Shown here piece after piece: positions 39,201 to 51,200 of a stretch of DNA of 64,000 bases. Numbering within the stretch: the first letter of the stretch is position 1; each line of letters opens with the position of its first letter. Location: contig CM019716.1 in NCBI GenBank assembly GCA_009760885.1, positions 3,043,501 to 3,107,500 of the forward strand, written 5' to 3'. The DNA is from Achatina immaculata. Its lineage: Eukaryota; Mollusca; Gastropoda; Stylommatophora; Achatinidae. The notes beneath the pieces are model-generated. The model was not told the DNA's origin, searched no databases, and saw nothing but the letters and a program-made list of their open reading frames with translations. Both the position numbers and the translations under genes were made by a program.

Positions 39201-42200
39201 AACCTGTCTTAGCAACAGAGACCAGCATTGTAGAAGCTGCCACAAGACTTGCCTCAGCTGCCGAAGGCCAACCAGACACTGGTGTGTAGAAGAATTACTT
39301 ATTACTGTCGTTGTGCCATCTCACATCTTACTTTCACCTCAATTCTTTTTTTTTTTTTAAACTTAGCATGTGCAGTTGTCTGCTGCTCTTCAGCTTTCTG
39401 TGATTTTTACTGTTACTTAAAATGTTCACACATGACACAAGTATTTATAATTGTTCGCTTTCTGCTTCATTTAATTTGTCCTTATCTTCTCAGAAGTTCA
39501 TGGAAGATCTAGTCTTTTCTAATTTGTTATATAAATGTGCTTTGCATCTGTGCTGAGATGTTAGCTTCGATGTATACACCATGGTGTACTTATTCCTCGA
39601 AACTGCTAGTCATTATGTAGTTCCCATCACTTGGTATAGTTTAGTCCTGACACATTGATAGTCAGTGATGTGATGTGATTTTTAGCTCAGTCTCATGGGC
39701 ACCCAGTGATGTGATGTGATATTTTAGGTCAGTCTTGTGGGCACCCAGTTATGTGACTTGGAATAGGTTATCCATGTCTTTGAGGTAGATGCCTTTGGTG
39801 ACCAGCTTGGTTCATGTCTAAAAACATTGAAGTATGAATGTGTATAACATTTAGCACAATTTTAGAGGCCCAGAACTTCAGAGGTTTGATATAGACCAGT
39901 TTCAAAGGCAAGAAGAATCAGTGACATGACAAGGTTTAGCAACATCCTAAAGTTATCCATGGAATGTATGTTATTTGGGCAGCAACAGTTAATGGTGTGT
40001 CTCAGTTTTTTGCCATAGACTTATGAAATTGCTGTTGGCAAAGTCTGCTTTCCCATCCATTTTTACATTCTTTCTAACAACAAGATGGTAAACAGAAATA
40101 AAATGTGTGAAGGTACATTGTTTTGATACAGAAACATGCAACATTTTCAGCAAAAATTATAAGTTACCTCTTAAGCTCATATAGAGAGGTATACATCCAC
40201 ATTGAAGAACGCAGTAACATAGTGTTGGGTTGAGCTGATTTATTTTTCAGTTCAGAAAACTGTGTGTGAGTAGAACAGGGACAGCAGTGTTTAGGCAATA
40301 CATCAAGGGAAAATAATGCAGAAGTAGCCTGTGAGATTACTTAGTAAGATTTATGAATTTTTGGTTGTGATGTTGTCATACCTTATCTCATCAAGTATTA
40401 ATTATCATTGTTGTATTTAATTGGAAACTTACATTACTCTAAATACTTGATAGGAAAATAAAATACATGATGGATGTCTCAATACAGACTTTAAGTCCAT
40501 ATTATATATCTTATATATCTTATATCCTTCCCATGCCATTAGACGTCACATAGGCCTCACAAAGTAGTTTGCCAATTTTTCCTGACTTAATAATTCCATT
40601 AAGTCCATATTGCTATACATTTTCTTACATATGTCTCAAGGTTTCTTGTTTAATATCACGTTTTATTCTTGTGGAGGGTTGAGACAACCATGGTGGTTTA
40701 GATTTATGTGTTCTGGAAATGATTTTTATAATTCGTTTGTTTCTTTATGTGTATGGCACTGATTTTGTGTAGTTTCATACAGTTCATTTGATTTTATCAG
40801 CAAACCATGAAAATAAGATCTAATAACTCAGATTTTAAAACAAGTCATGTATTGTAAGATATGCATATAACCTTGCACTACTCATTAACTAAATGGCCAT
40901 TTAAATTCAGGTGTTTGTTATATTGTTAGGCAAGTTCATGGTAGTTTCCCTAACCATTTCATGTATTGTCTTTTGATGCAGTGGAACTCCATCAAATGCA
41001 ACATGGAAACAGCATGAGCAGTGGTAGTGAAGCTGAACACTTAAAGCTGTCATTTAACTAGTACAGCAACACTATGTCTATCTTCTTATTTCTATCCATT
41101 CTTCTCAGTGATGATTGTGATATTGTGGTACCATCTGTAAGATATTGCCATGAGATCACTTTTTTAAAGGCAGGATTGTTTGTCTCATTAAAACTTACAG
41201 AAAAATTGTAAAGATATATAAACATCCTGCAGTCTTCTTCTTCGTACACATTGTCTGTCAATATCTGCAGTCTTGTCTCCTGGATAAATTTCACTGTTTT
41301 TTTTGTAATTCATGTATGGAACCGTAAAGCTTATCTTCTTTGATGGTTCCACAGGGCCAGTAATTACTTCTCAGTGTCTCATAGTTGGTGCAGTTCTGGA
41401 GATACGTTCCACAGTTTGGGGCACTTGGTCATATGTACAAGGAGTAGTAGTCTTATCTTATATCTTATATCCTTCCCATGCCGTTAAACGTCACATAGGG
41501 CTCGCAAAGTAGTTCACCAAGAGTAGTAGTACCAACCTTAAACTTTGTATGCATATGTCTTTGAAGTCAGCTGTGTCCTCTTCGGAGATGGAAAATGGTA
41601 ACTTGTTCCTTTCTATTTAGCATGTGATAGTCATCGTGTGGTGGTGTTTGTGGCTTCCTGTAGGTTTTTATCATTTTTCTTCTGATTATAGGTGATTGGT
41701 ATGTCTGGTTGCTTCATTTCAGTGCCTCCTTTGGCCAGACGGTCAGCTTTCTCATTGCCTGGTATCCCACAGTGGAAGGGAATCCACTGCAAGGTGACTC
41801 TATGTTGTGAGCCAGTTTTTGACAAGGCATCCTTACGGTCTGGTAGTTTGTTGCACTGAAGAGCTTCCAGTACTGATCTTGCATATGTGAGAATTACTAC
41901 GGGACATGTATCAGTTCTGGATTCTGATAGTTTTTCAACCGCAGCAATAATTGCTCTAACTTCTGCATCATTGTTTTGCAGTATTTTCCAGTGGGTATGG
42001 AAATCTTGTCAGTGGTGTTGTTTGGATATTCAATATGTGCTCCTGCCCCTCCATTTTTTATGGCATTGTGTGCAGATCCGTCTGTATACACACATATCCA
42101 GGTGTCACATGGATATTTGTCATCTAGCAGTGTGGCTGTTGATCTTACAAGACTGCTTTGCATCTCATCATTCTGCACACCTTTCACTTCAGTCTGAATA

Positions 42201-45200
42201 GTTATTTGTGTATAATCTGCTTCTTTCCTTGGTGTATGCTCTGGTACAGATGATAATGAAGCGACTACAGTTGGAAGGTCTGGTATCAGCTTATGCATAC
42301 GCTTAGCCTGATGAATGAAGCTGCATCTTTTAAGCTGTCTTAGTGCCAAGTTGTTGACTCTCTCCTTCAAGGGATGGCTTACAGAGCTAAGGAATTTCTC
42401 TCCCAAGGTCATGACCTTTGTGTCTACATTCTTTTAGTGCTTGAACACCATTTTCTGCATTTCTACTACTGGTGTGGACCTCATAGCACCTGTGATTGAT
42501 AATCCGTAGTGACTGATTTTGTACCTTGTCTAGATTATACAGCGTAGTGTTTGATGCTGTGCACCAAGCATTCTAAATGTGGTAGAATACTTCGATGATT
42601 TACATTCTTGAGGATTCTTTCACTAGCTCCCCATGTGGTTCCATTCAGTTTTCTTAATATGGCTAGTTTTCTTCTGGCTTTTGTTTCTGCACTGCTGATG
42701 TGTTGCTTCCAGGTCAGTTTTGAGTCAAGAGTCACTCCTAAGTAAGTGGGTTGGTTATCCATCCTTAAGGATATTTCATTTACAAAAATCTTACCTGCTT
42801 TCTGTTTAGATGAGAGAGTGAACAGAGTGGTACTTGATTTCTCTGTGCTGATACTTACACACCATTTGTTTGTCCATGATATCAAGATGTCTGCTGCTCT
42901 TTGGAGTCTCTGTGTAGCAACTGTCACGTATTCATCTGTACACATGACCAGATCATCTGCATATTGTGCCACTTTGATTCCATAGGGAAGTTCCTTGACC
43001 AGGTCATTAATGAATACCAGGAATAGTGTAGGTGAAAGGACTCCTCCTTGTGGTACATCATGTCGCAGCAGTACTTTCTGGCTTTTATGTCCATCCATTA
43101 CTACTCTAGCTCTTCTATTGTGTAAATAGGACTTTATCCAGTTGTACAGTCTTCCATTCACATTGCAGTTTCTTAGTTTCCGCAGCAGACCTTTTTTCCG
43201 TACTTTATCAAAGGCTTTCTTCAGGTCTATCCACGCTGCTAGTACAAGGTTTTTCTCTTGGAATACATCCTCATTCTCTTGAGAGAGATAGGTCACTTGA
43301 TCTTCTGTACTGTAGTACTGCCTAAATCCTGCTTGTTGTGGAACAAAGTTTTCACTTTCTAGGTACCATTTTAGCCTCAGGTCAATGATGCATTCCATCA
43401 TTTGCATAGGCAGCTAGTGAGACTGATTGGCCTGTAGCTGGAGGCTGTTTTTCCCTCACTTTAGCAGTGGCACCTTCCAAATTGAGGTAACTTACCTGTG
43501 CTTCAGCACATATTGAAAATATCCAACAGTTTTACAATTGCTGCCATTCCCAGGTTCTTGATCATTTCATTGGACACTCCATCAGGTCCTGGTGATTTCC
43601 TTGGTTTCAGTTTACTGACTGCTAGGTCTAAGTCGCCGCGTGTGATTGGTGCATCTCCACTTTTCTGCCTTGTTCCTTTTCTTTCTGTGGGTCAGTGCGC
43701 ACTGTACGTACTTTCTCTGGATGGATATCAATGTTGCAGTCTTGTGCAAACATGCGAGCAAGGTGATCAGCTACCTGCTTACCTGTAAGAGTTTTCTCAT
43801 CTTCTATTAATGTAATCTTTGTATTCTTCCAATGTTCTCATCGTTTAACTGTTTGATTAGTTTCCACACTTTCCTTCCATCCTTTTCAAAGTTTAGGGAC
43901 TCGTTTTTTTCTCTCTCCAACTTTCCTGTCTGGCTTGCAGCTTAGCTCTCTGAAATTTGGCCATAGCATGTTGGTAATTATTGTGGCATTTTTGGCATGG
44001 TCTATTTTCTGCTTGCTTTGTAGCTGTTTCCATGCAATGGAATTTTCCCAGCTCACTAGACCAGTATGGATTATGGTCCCCACGAGCTCCTCTGGGAATG
44101 GTTTCACGAGCGGCCTGAAGGATACAGTCATTGAATTCCTCCACTATGCTGTTAATATCCTTACCTTCTATGGACAGCTGTCCCACCAGGATACCTGTAC
44201 GGTGTCAGTACATTGTCCAGTTTGCTTTTTTATAGTTCCATCTGAGGAGAAGGCTACTGGTGTTAAGGAGTTCATTTTCTATTGTCAGGAAGACCGGTCG
44301 ATGGTCGCTACCTACAAGTTGTTTTCCAACTTCGCGTGTAATGTTCCACTTCAGGTCTGGATGCCATATCTGGTGTTGAGGTTGTATGCCAAGCCCTTGA
44401 GTAAAATGTTGGGGGATCCATTGGCTGGTTGATCAGGAGAAGTCCATTATCATCCTGCCAGCTTTCAACTTCCTCTTCTCTCTTGTCTATGTGGTCTTAG
44501 CCCCAGCTCTGAGAATGGCTGTTAAAATCTCCACAGACCATCAGTCTCTCTTTATGTAGGATTGTTTCCAGAGCAAGTGGGCGGTCATTAGGACAGTAAT
44601 AGTTAAGGAGGTGGAAGTCTGCATTACTGGTTTTTAGATGGATCATTTGATATTTGGCTCCTTCCATGTACACTCCCACCTGACATGCGCTGATGTTATT
44701 CTTAAGAAGTGTGAGTACTCCTCTTTTCTTCTGTCCTGTCGGTCTGATCTAAAACACTGGTGGCCTCTGATTTTAAAGGCAGCATCTTTGGTTAGGTGTG
44801 TCTCCTGTATGCAGCATATACTTAACCTGCTCTGCAAAGAGTATGTTCTCTAGTTACACCTTTGTGCTATATCCATCTCTAACGCTACTGACGCTCTCAG
44901 CATTCTATTGCATTAGTTTAAGTTCTTGCTTTTTGGCAGTTTTCTGCTGTTGTATTTTTTGGCCAGTAGGTCTACTGTCATAGCTCCACAAAATGAACTG
45001 AGAGGACCTCCAGTAGCCTTGGATGGACCCTTTCGAGGCCAGGGACCTGCCTGGTTAGTCTTCGCAGGGCAACCACCACATTTGAAAACTGCAGATAATG
45101 TGTGGTACTCTGATTTTTGCGATGCGCCTTTTGGCTGAGTGCCTCTGACTTCAGCACCTTTCCTTGCTAGGGCAGACTGTGGTCTCTTGCTCAGACTGCC

Positions 45201-48200
45201 ATGAAGACAGTGGTGTAGTGGCCTGGCCAAAACTTTGTTTTATAGCCTCTGGTGGCTGTACTTAAGCCCCTTCTCCACGTCAGATCCAGCATGCAATGCT
45301 GGTGGACCAGATGGCTTTGAGACATTTCCACAGAGACACTCCGACTTTCGGATGAGGAACCCGATGAGCGGCTCAACAGTATCCATTCCCCGCCACCTAT
45401 AGTCTGCTGGCTCTGTTTTGTTTACATCATTCTAATAGCCATTGTTGTAAAGACCGATAGGCTTGTCACGTCCTGGATTCACTGGTTTCACAGCAGATTT
45501 TCCTCATCCCCACCAGTGATCTCCATGTCCCCATCCAGTGATCTCCTTGTCCCTATCTGGTGACCTCCATGTTCCCATCTGTCCACCAACCTGACATTAC
45601 ATTTTACAAAAATAACAATTACAATTAGTGCTGAATGCTACAGGTTTCTGGGCAACAGAAGTAAGTCAGAGTTTTTAAGTAAACAGATCTATGTTCTTGT
45701 CTCACAAAGACTATGTTAACTCTTTGTATACTGGGGGTGTTTCCCTCAAAAGACCAAGGGGGGTAAATTTCACAATGTGAAATGGGATGGTTGTCACATT
45801 TAAAAGAATGACAAAGGCATAATCTGATCTGTAGTATGAAGTATTCTACCTTATTTTGAAGAAGAAAAAATGTATTTTGTTTTTCAAATAAAATTTTTAA
45901 CATTTTGTTAGTATACAACAACAAAAAAGAGCTAAGAACTGAGAAGAAAGAATGGAAAATGAAGTAATAAAATAAATTTTTTTGTCACTTACCCATCAAG
46001 TTAATCCACTGTAGTTGTTTATATAATTCCATAATGAATAAAAATGTACACAAACATCTGTTCTTTAACATATCTTCCAAAATTTACATGAAAATATGCA
46101 CTAGTTATGCATTCACAGCAAACTAAAAACACCAAGTGGGTAGGTAATATTTACATGAAAACAAGTGGGCGGTCGTTGACTAATATTTACCAGAAATCAG
46201 GCCATTGTGTTTTGGTTTTTGTTTTTTTTTTAATTTGAAGCATTCTACAACATTTAATTTTTTTAATTACACAATCTCCAGCATTACTTATTGTGATATT
46301 ACAGCTAGTACTAGCAAAAAACTGAGAAGTAGTATCACCAGCTACCCTTCTAACACATTTTGCTGCTGGACCAAAAAAAAACACGAAAAATTCTTTCAAT
46401 CGCTGCCACGTGTGCCGAAAATTTACAATTTCTACTACTACATTCTCTACACCACAGTCTAGATAATTTTAAATTAAATTATGAGCTTGTAATGCAGAAA
46501 TATGCTGCTCTGGACGAAAGAAACTAGCACTGGAAGCCATATTTGTTGATAAACAAAGGCCTAGCGACGATAAACTTTGAAAAACTGGCTTTAAATGAAC
46601 AAAGAATCGCTCTGTTTTCTGCTCAAACCACGCGCTTAATGTGGACAACTGAATTCCGGAAGGAAGTCAACTGCTGGTTTTAAGATACTTTGATTATTTT
46701 CAGAATTAGAGAGCTACAAACCATCATCGCGCCTCGCGTCTATAAGTATATCGTAATAGGGATACAACCACACAACGCAGGACGCGTGTCCAAATACCCA
46801 AAGAGTTAAGATAACATTTGTTACCAGGGGGACATCCTGCAGTGATATAAAAGAAAACATGGACAAAATGTGTAAGCAGTTCTTTGATTAGAGAGCCAGT
46901 GTGCACATTAGGGGATGTGGAGTATACACACTAAAACCTTCAGCTTTCATCTCATTCATAAATTACACATTTCTACTAATTCCAACTTGTTTATTCTGTC
47001 TTTTTTTTTTTTTTTTGCCTTCTATCTCCATATATTTACTGTGAAAGTTTGCTCGGTGCCAGGAGATTTTCAACAAAATCCTCTATGAGAGTTGAAGCTA
47101 TAGCTCACTACAGGCACATACATATTGCATATTCTGTTTGATCACCCAGCACTTATTCCTTTGTTTTCTTTTTCTGCCTATCACCTAGATCTGATCTTTT
47201 TTACCAGTCACCTAGATCTGGTCTTTTTTACCAGTCACCTAGATCTGATCATTTTTACCAGTCATCTAGATCTGGTATGTACTAGTCAACTAGATCTGAT
47301 CTTTTTTATCAGTCACCTAGATCTGATCTTTTTTACCAGTCACCTAGATCTGGTATGTACCAGTCACCTAGATCTGATCTTTTTTACCAGTCACCTAGAT
47401 CTGATCTTTTTTACCAGTCACCTAGATCTGATCTTTTTTACCAGTCATCTAGATCTGGTCTTTGTACCAGCCAGCTTTCCTTTTCTTAGATGAAATCTGT
47501 TTTAGATGAGAAATTGTAAACTGATGAAGAACTCAGTACATCAGAGACAAAAGAAAAAGAAAAAAAAACAATGAAGAACTCAAGATTCATTGTACTCTAC
47601 ATAGATGAAAAGCCTAGGTGAACATTTCTTGTAAAGCATTTTAAACACTCATACTGTGATGTGATGAACACTTGAGTTAGCTAACTGATATTATGTAAAG
47701 TATTGCAAGGCTCATATAAATATCTTACATACACTCATTTGTGCTGATTAAAAAGGATAATTTTTATAGACTTAAATTCTCTTACTTTATGGACGTGATG
47801 ATTGTCGATCGTTATGTAGTGGATTCCTGGTGTTGAAAGGTGGGCACAATGATTACCAGTTTTCTTGGTAGAGAAAGGTGGTTACTGTTTCATTTTTCTC
47901 CCCTGTGAATTTGGCATTTGTGAACTTTGAGATTAGAAATTTGAACAACAAAAAAAGTTGATTCATTCAGTCAGATATATAACTGTTATTTGTGAATTTA
48001 CTGTTCCCTGCTGTGGATTTTGCATCTCTTAATAAATATTTCATTTAAATGTTTTTGTTTTTTTTAAAAGTAAAATCTGTGTTGAATTCAGTTTCTCATT
48101 GGTCACTTTTGTTACAGCAAGGAAAAGTTTGCCTGCCTTGACACACCTTGTATGTTGTGATGTTTTATTTTGCTTTGTGGCAGTAAATAAAATTCATTTG

Positions 48201-51200
48201 CTAAAATGTAAAAAGTAATAGGATGACATTTACTTTCTAAGTGGAACACATGTAAAACTTGAAGAAGAGCAAGGATATGGAGAAAGTTGACAAGATCAGT
48301 GATAGTCATTTCATAGGGAGTTTATGAATATTTATGCCAGTTTGCCTTTCACTGTTCTTTGTTTTTAACTGAATGTTTTATTGCTGTAAGATTATCTGGC
48401 TTCTTCACATCGTCCTCTCAGTCTTTGAAACCTCCTGGTAGAGAGTGAGTCTATAATAAAATGATTTCTGGGCTGCTTGCTGCTGTTCAGATAAACAGAG
48501 AAACCAGTGGTATTGGAAAGTTGAGATGATTTTTATGATATTATAAAATATTTTGATATTATATATAATGTACTCAACTGCGTTTTCAAGTTACAGAACT
48601 TTTTTGATGATGTTGTTCAAAGAGTTTGGAGAAAGCTGTAAATTGTTTTTGCACTTCAGGATGTGGTAGGATATATAGGTGCAATAAAAAGAAATGTTTC
48701 TGAGCAAATAAGTGGAGAATTCTTACTTGATGCATTTTTTTTTTTTTTTTTGGTTCTCCAAAATTAAACCATCAATTTTTGTTGGAATTTGCAGCTAGCC
48801 ATGTAGTATCTGCCCATATTTAGTCCCCTGTGTGTAGTAGTTTTTTTTTTATTATTTATAAGCCATATTACTTGTGGTGGAGTGAGTTACCACAGTTTGT
48901 ATTGTAATGTCAGTCCATGAGTTGGTCATTGGTACTTTTGTTCTATATTTTGATGAGTTTTTTGCTTCTGTGTTCATATAAAGCATTTTAATCTCCTTTT
49001 GTTGCTTATGTTCTGGTTGTGCTGCAGTTTACAAATGGTCTGGAAGAAAAAACTCTTGATTGTTTCTTCATAAGTAGCTGGTTAAGGTCTTCTGTGCTGG
49101 GACTTTGTATTGGGGGAATAGAAATAGAGCCATTTATTCCTTCAAGAACATAGTGAACACTGATTAAATGAGGTCTTTTATTTTTTAATAGAGTTTAACC
49201 CATCTTGTGTATCAAAAAGAGGCAGCAGAAAAAGACGCACATAAAACGTTTCTTAGATCAAGGTGTCAGGTACATAGTAGGTAGGACTAATCTAAAATTT
49301 GTAGAAGAAGCACATCAATGTCAGAGAAAGAAAACTAGTAAGTCAAAAAGATTGAGAATAGAACCATGGTATGCTTACATGCCGAGGAAATGCTACAAAA
49401 CATGTTTTTCTTGAAGAGCCAGAAGCCAGGAGAGCCCTGTTTTTAAGCACCCCTGTCTCATCTAAGAATAGAGCTTTGAAATGTTGGAATAAACACCAAA
49501 AGAGAAATAAGATAAAAAAATTACCAGATAACCGAGTGAGTTTAACCAAACAGTGTGGATATAAGTGACTGGGATTTACTGGGCATTCATTCATTCACAT
49601 ATCCCTTGCGGAACTTTGCCTCCCAAACAGCACTCCTGTAGGCCTCTCAGTTGTGAGCAAGATGGCCTGCTGCTGCTGCATCCATTTGCAGATCATCAAT
49701 GATTTCTTGCAGCCATCTTCGTTTTGGTCTTCCTCTTTTTCTTTTTCCCATTATGTGTCCTTCCAATATGGTCTTCTCTAAATTATCATGACATTTAATG
49801 TGTCCAAAATATTTCAGTTTTCTCTCTTTAATCCTCTTTACTAGCCAGCCTTCTTCAATATTAAGCTCTTGTAGTATAGATATATTTGTTCTTTTTTGTG
49901 TCCACGATATTTGGAGAACTCTTCTGTAGCATTTACATTCAAAGGCATTTATGTGTTTCTCAGCTGTTTTCATAAGTGTCCACGTCTCACAGGCATATGT
50001 TGCGATGGGAAAGATGCAGGACCTTAAAAATCTTATTTTTGTAGTTCTGTCTGCTCCTCTCCACAGATTCTTTACTGGGCATGAAAACAGAAAATAAACA
50101 CTGATAAAATTAGGATAACTGGATAGTTTAATCAGTGCATATTGAGAACATACTGGGAAAGGCACTTTCATGCTTGACCATCACATGACCAACTCTGAAG
50201 GAAAGAAAGGAAGGAAGGTGCATTCTTGAAATATTGTAGAAATAACCTGCATGTAGGATGCTCATCTCAAGCAAGCTCAAATAGAGGAAGTTTTTATGTG
50301 TTTGTACTCCACAAGGGTTGAATAGAAGAGGAGGGATATATGCCTATCATTCTCCAGCTTCTCATTTTATTGTCAGGGACGGACAGAAAAGAATCCTGGA
50401 AGTGAGATCTTAGTATCAGTTGTGATTTAATACTTGAATTATGTCACCGAGTATATGAATAATCATAGACCAAATACTTCATAGAATTAAGCCTTGATAG
50501 CAGTATGTTTATCTTTATACTTACTCGTGCAATTATTTGTATATATTCGTGTTCAGTATTACAGATTTACTGTCTACAACAAGCTGATTTTTATACTTAA
50601 AACATTTACTTGATATTCAGGCATTGGATATTGACCATGTGATGTTCAGACAGTGATTTATTACGCAGCGTAAAGCCAGTCAAAGTATAGCTACCTCACA
50701 TGTAGGCACTGGAAATTTGCATGAAAATAAAGAACTACTGCATGAAGTCAGAAATTGAGGGAGAACTACTCCTTGCTGAAACATTTGAGTGCTTGCATGA
50801 CATTCAGATATTTAAAAAAACTGCAATGTGACATTTAGATACCAAAGACTCATTACATGTTTGAATACTTGTAAACCAAATACTCATTACATCATTCAAT
50901 AATTGTAAATTACATACATTATTGGTGGTTCTGTTTACGATACACGGATATTGAAACCTTTATTTCATATACTCAGCCAGAGGAGACAAAATTCATGACA
51001 ATGGAGGAACACGACATTTCATCAGCAGGGCTCAAGTATTTTACAACCTGTCTTTGAACCTCAATGCATTATCTTTGGACAGAGAAAAGACAGAAGGAAA
51101 AAATAAAGACCAGGAATATAGAAGGAAAAATAAAGACCAGGAATAAAGAAAGAATGAAAAATAAAGACCAGGAATATAGAAGGAAAAAAATAAAGACCAG

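Larger units (their letters stand above)
41296..45420 (-). mobile_element. nearly full-length non-LTR element: ORF1-like, endonuclease, RT, RNase H
   Basis: Read on the - strand from about 45420 down, the order is an ORF1-like Gly/Pro-rich region with a KCGGC-type motif, an APE-type endonuclease start (CIQETHL), its DFNSH motif, a linker, RT with YADD, and RNase H with YTDGSA and a GNEKADRLAK motif. A T-run at about 41298 would be the 3' A-tail. This order with RNase H after RT fits the I-type group of LINEs; clade is inference. Many stops and frameshifts make it inactive. A 69-bp family B tail is nested inside at 41452-41520. Confidence 0.85.

Noticed and set aside
47125..47493. 122-codon frame FTSHLDLIF repeats
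   Set aside because: 27-bp minisatellite.
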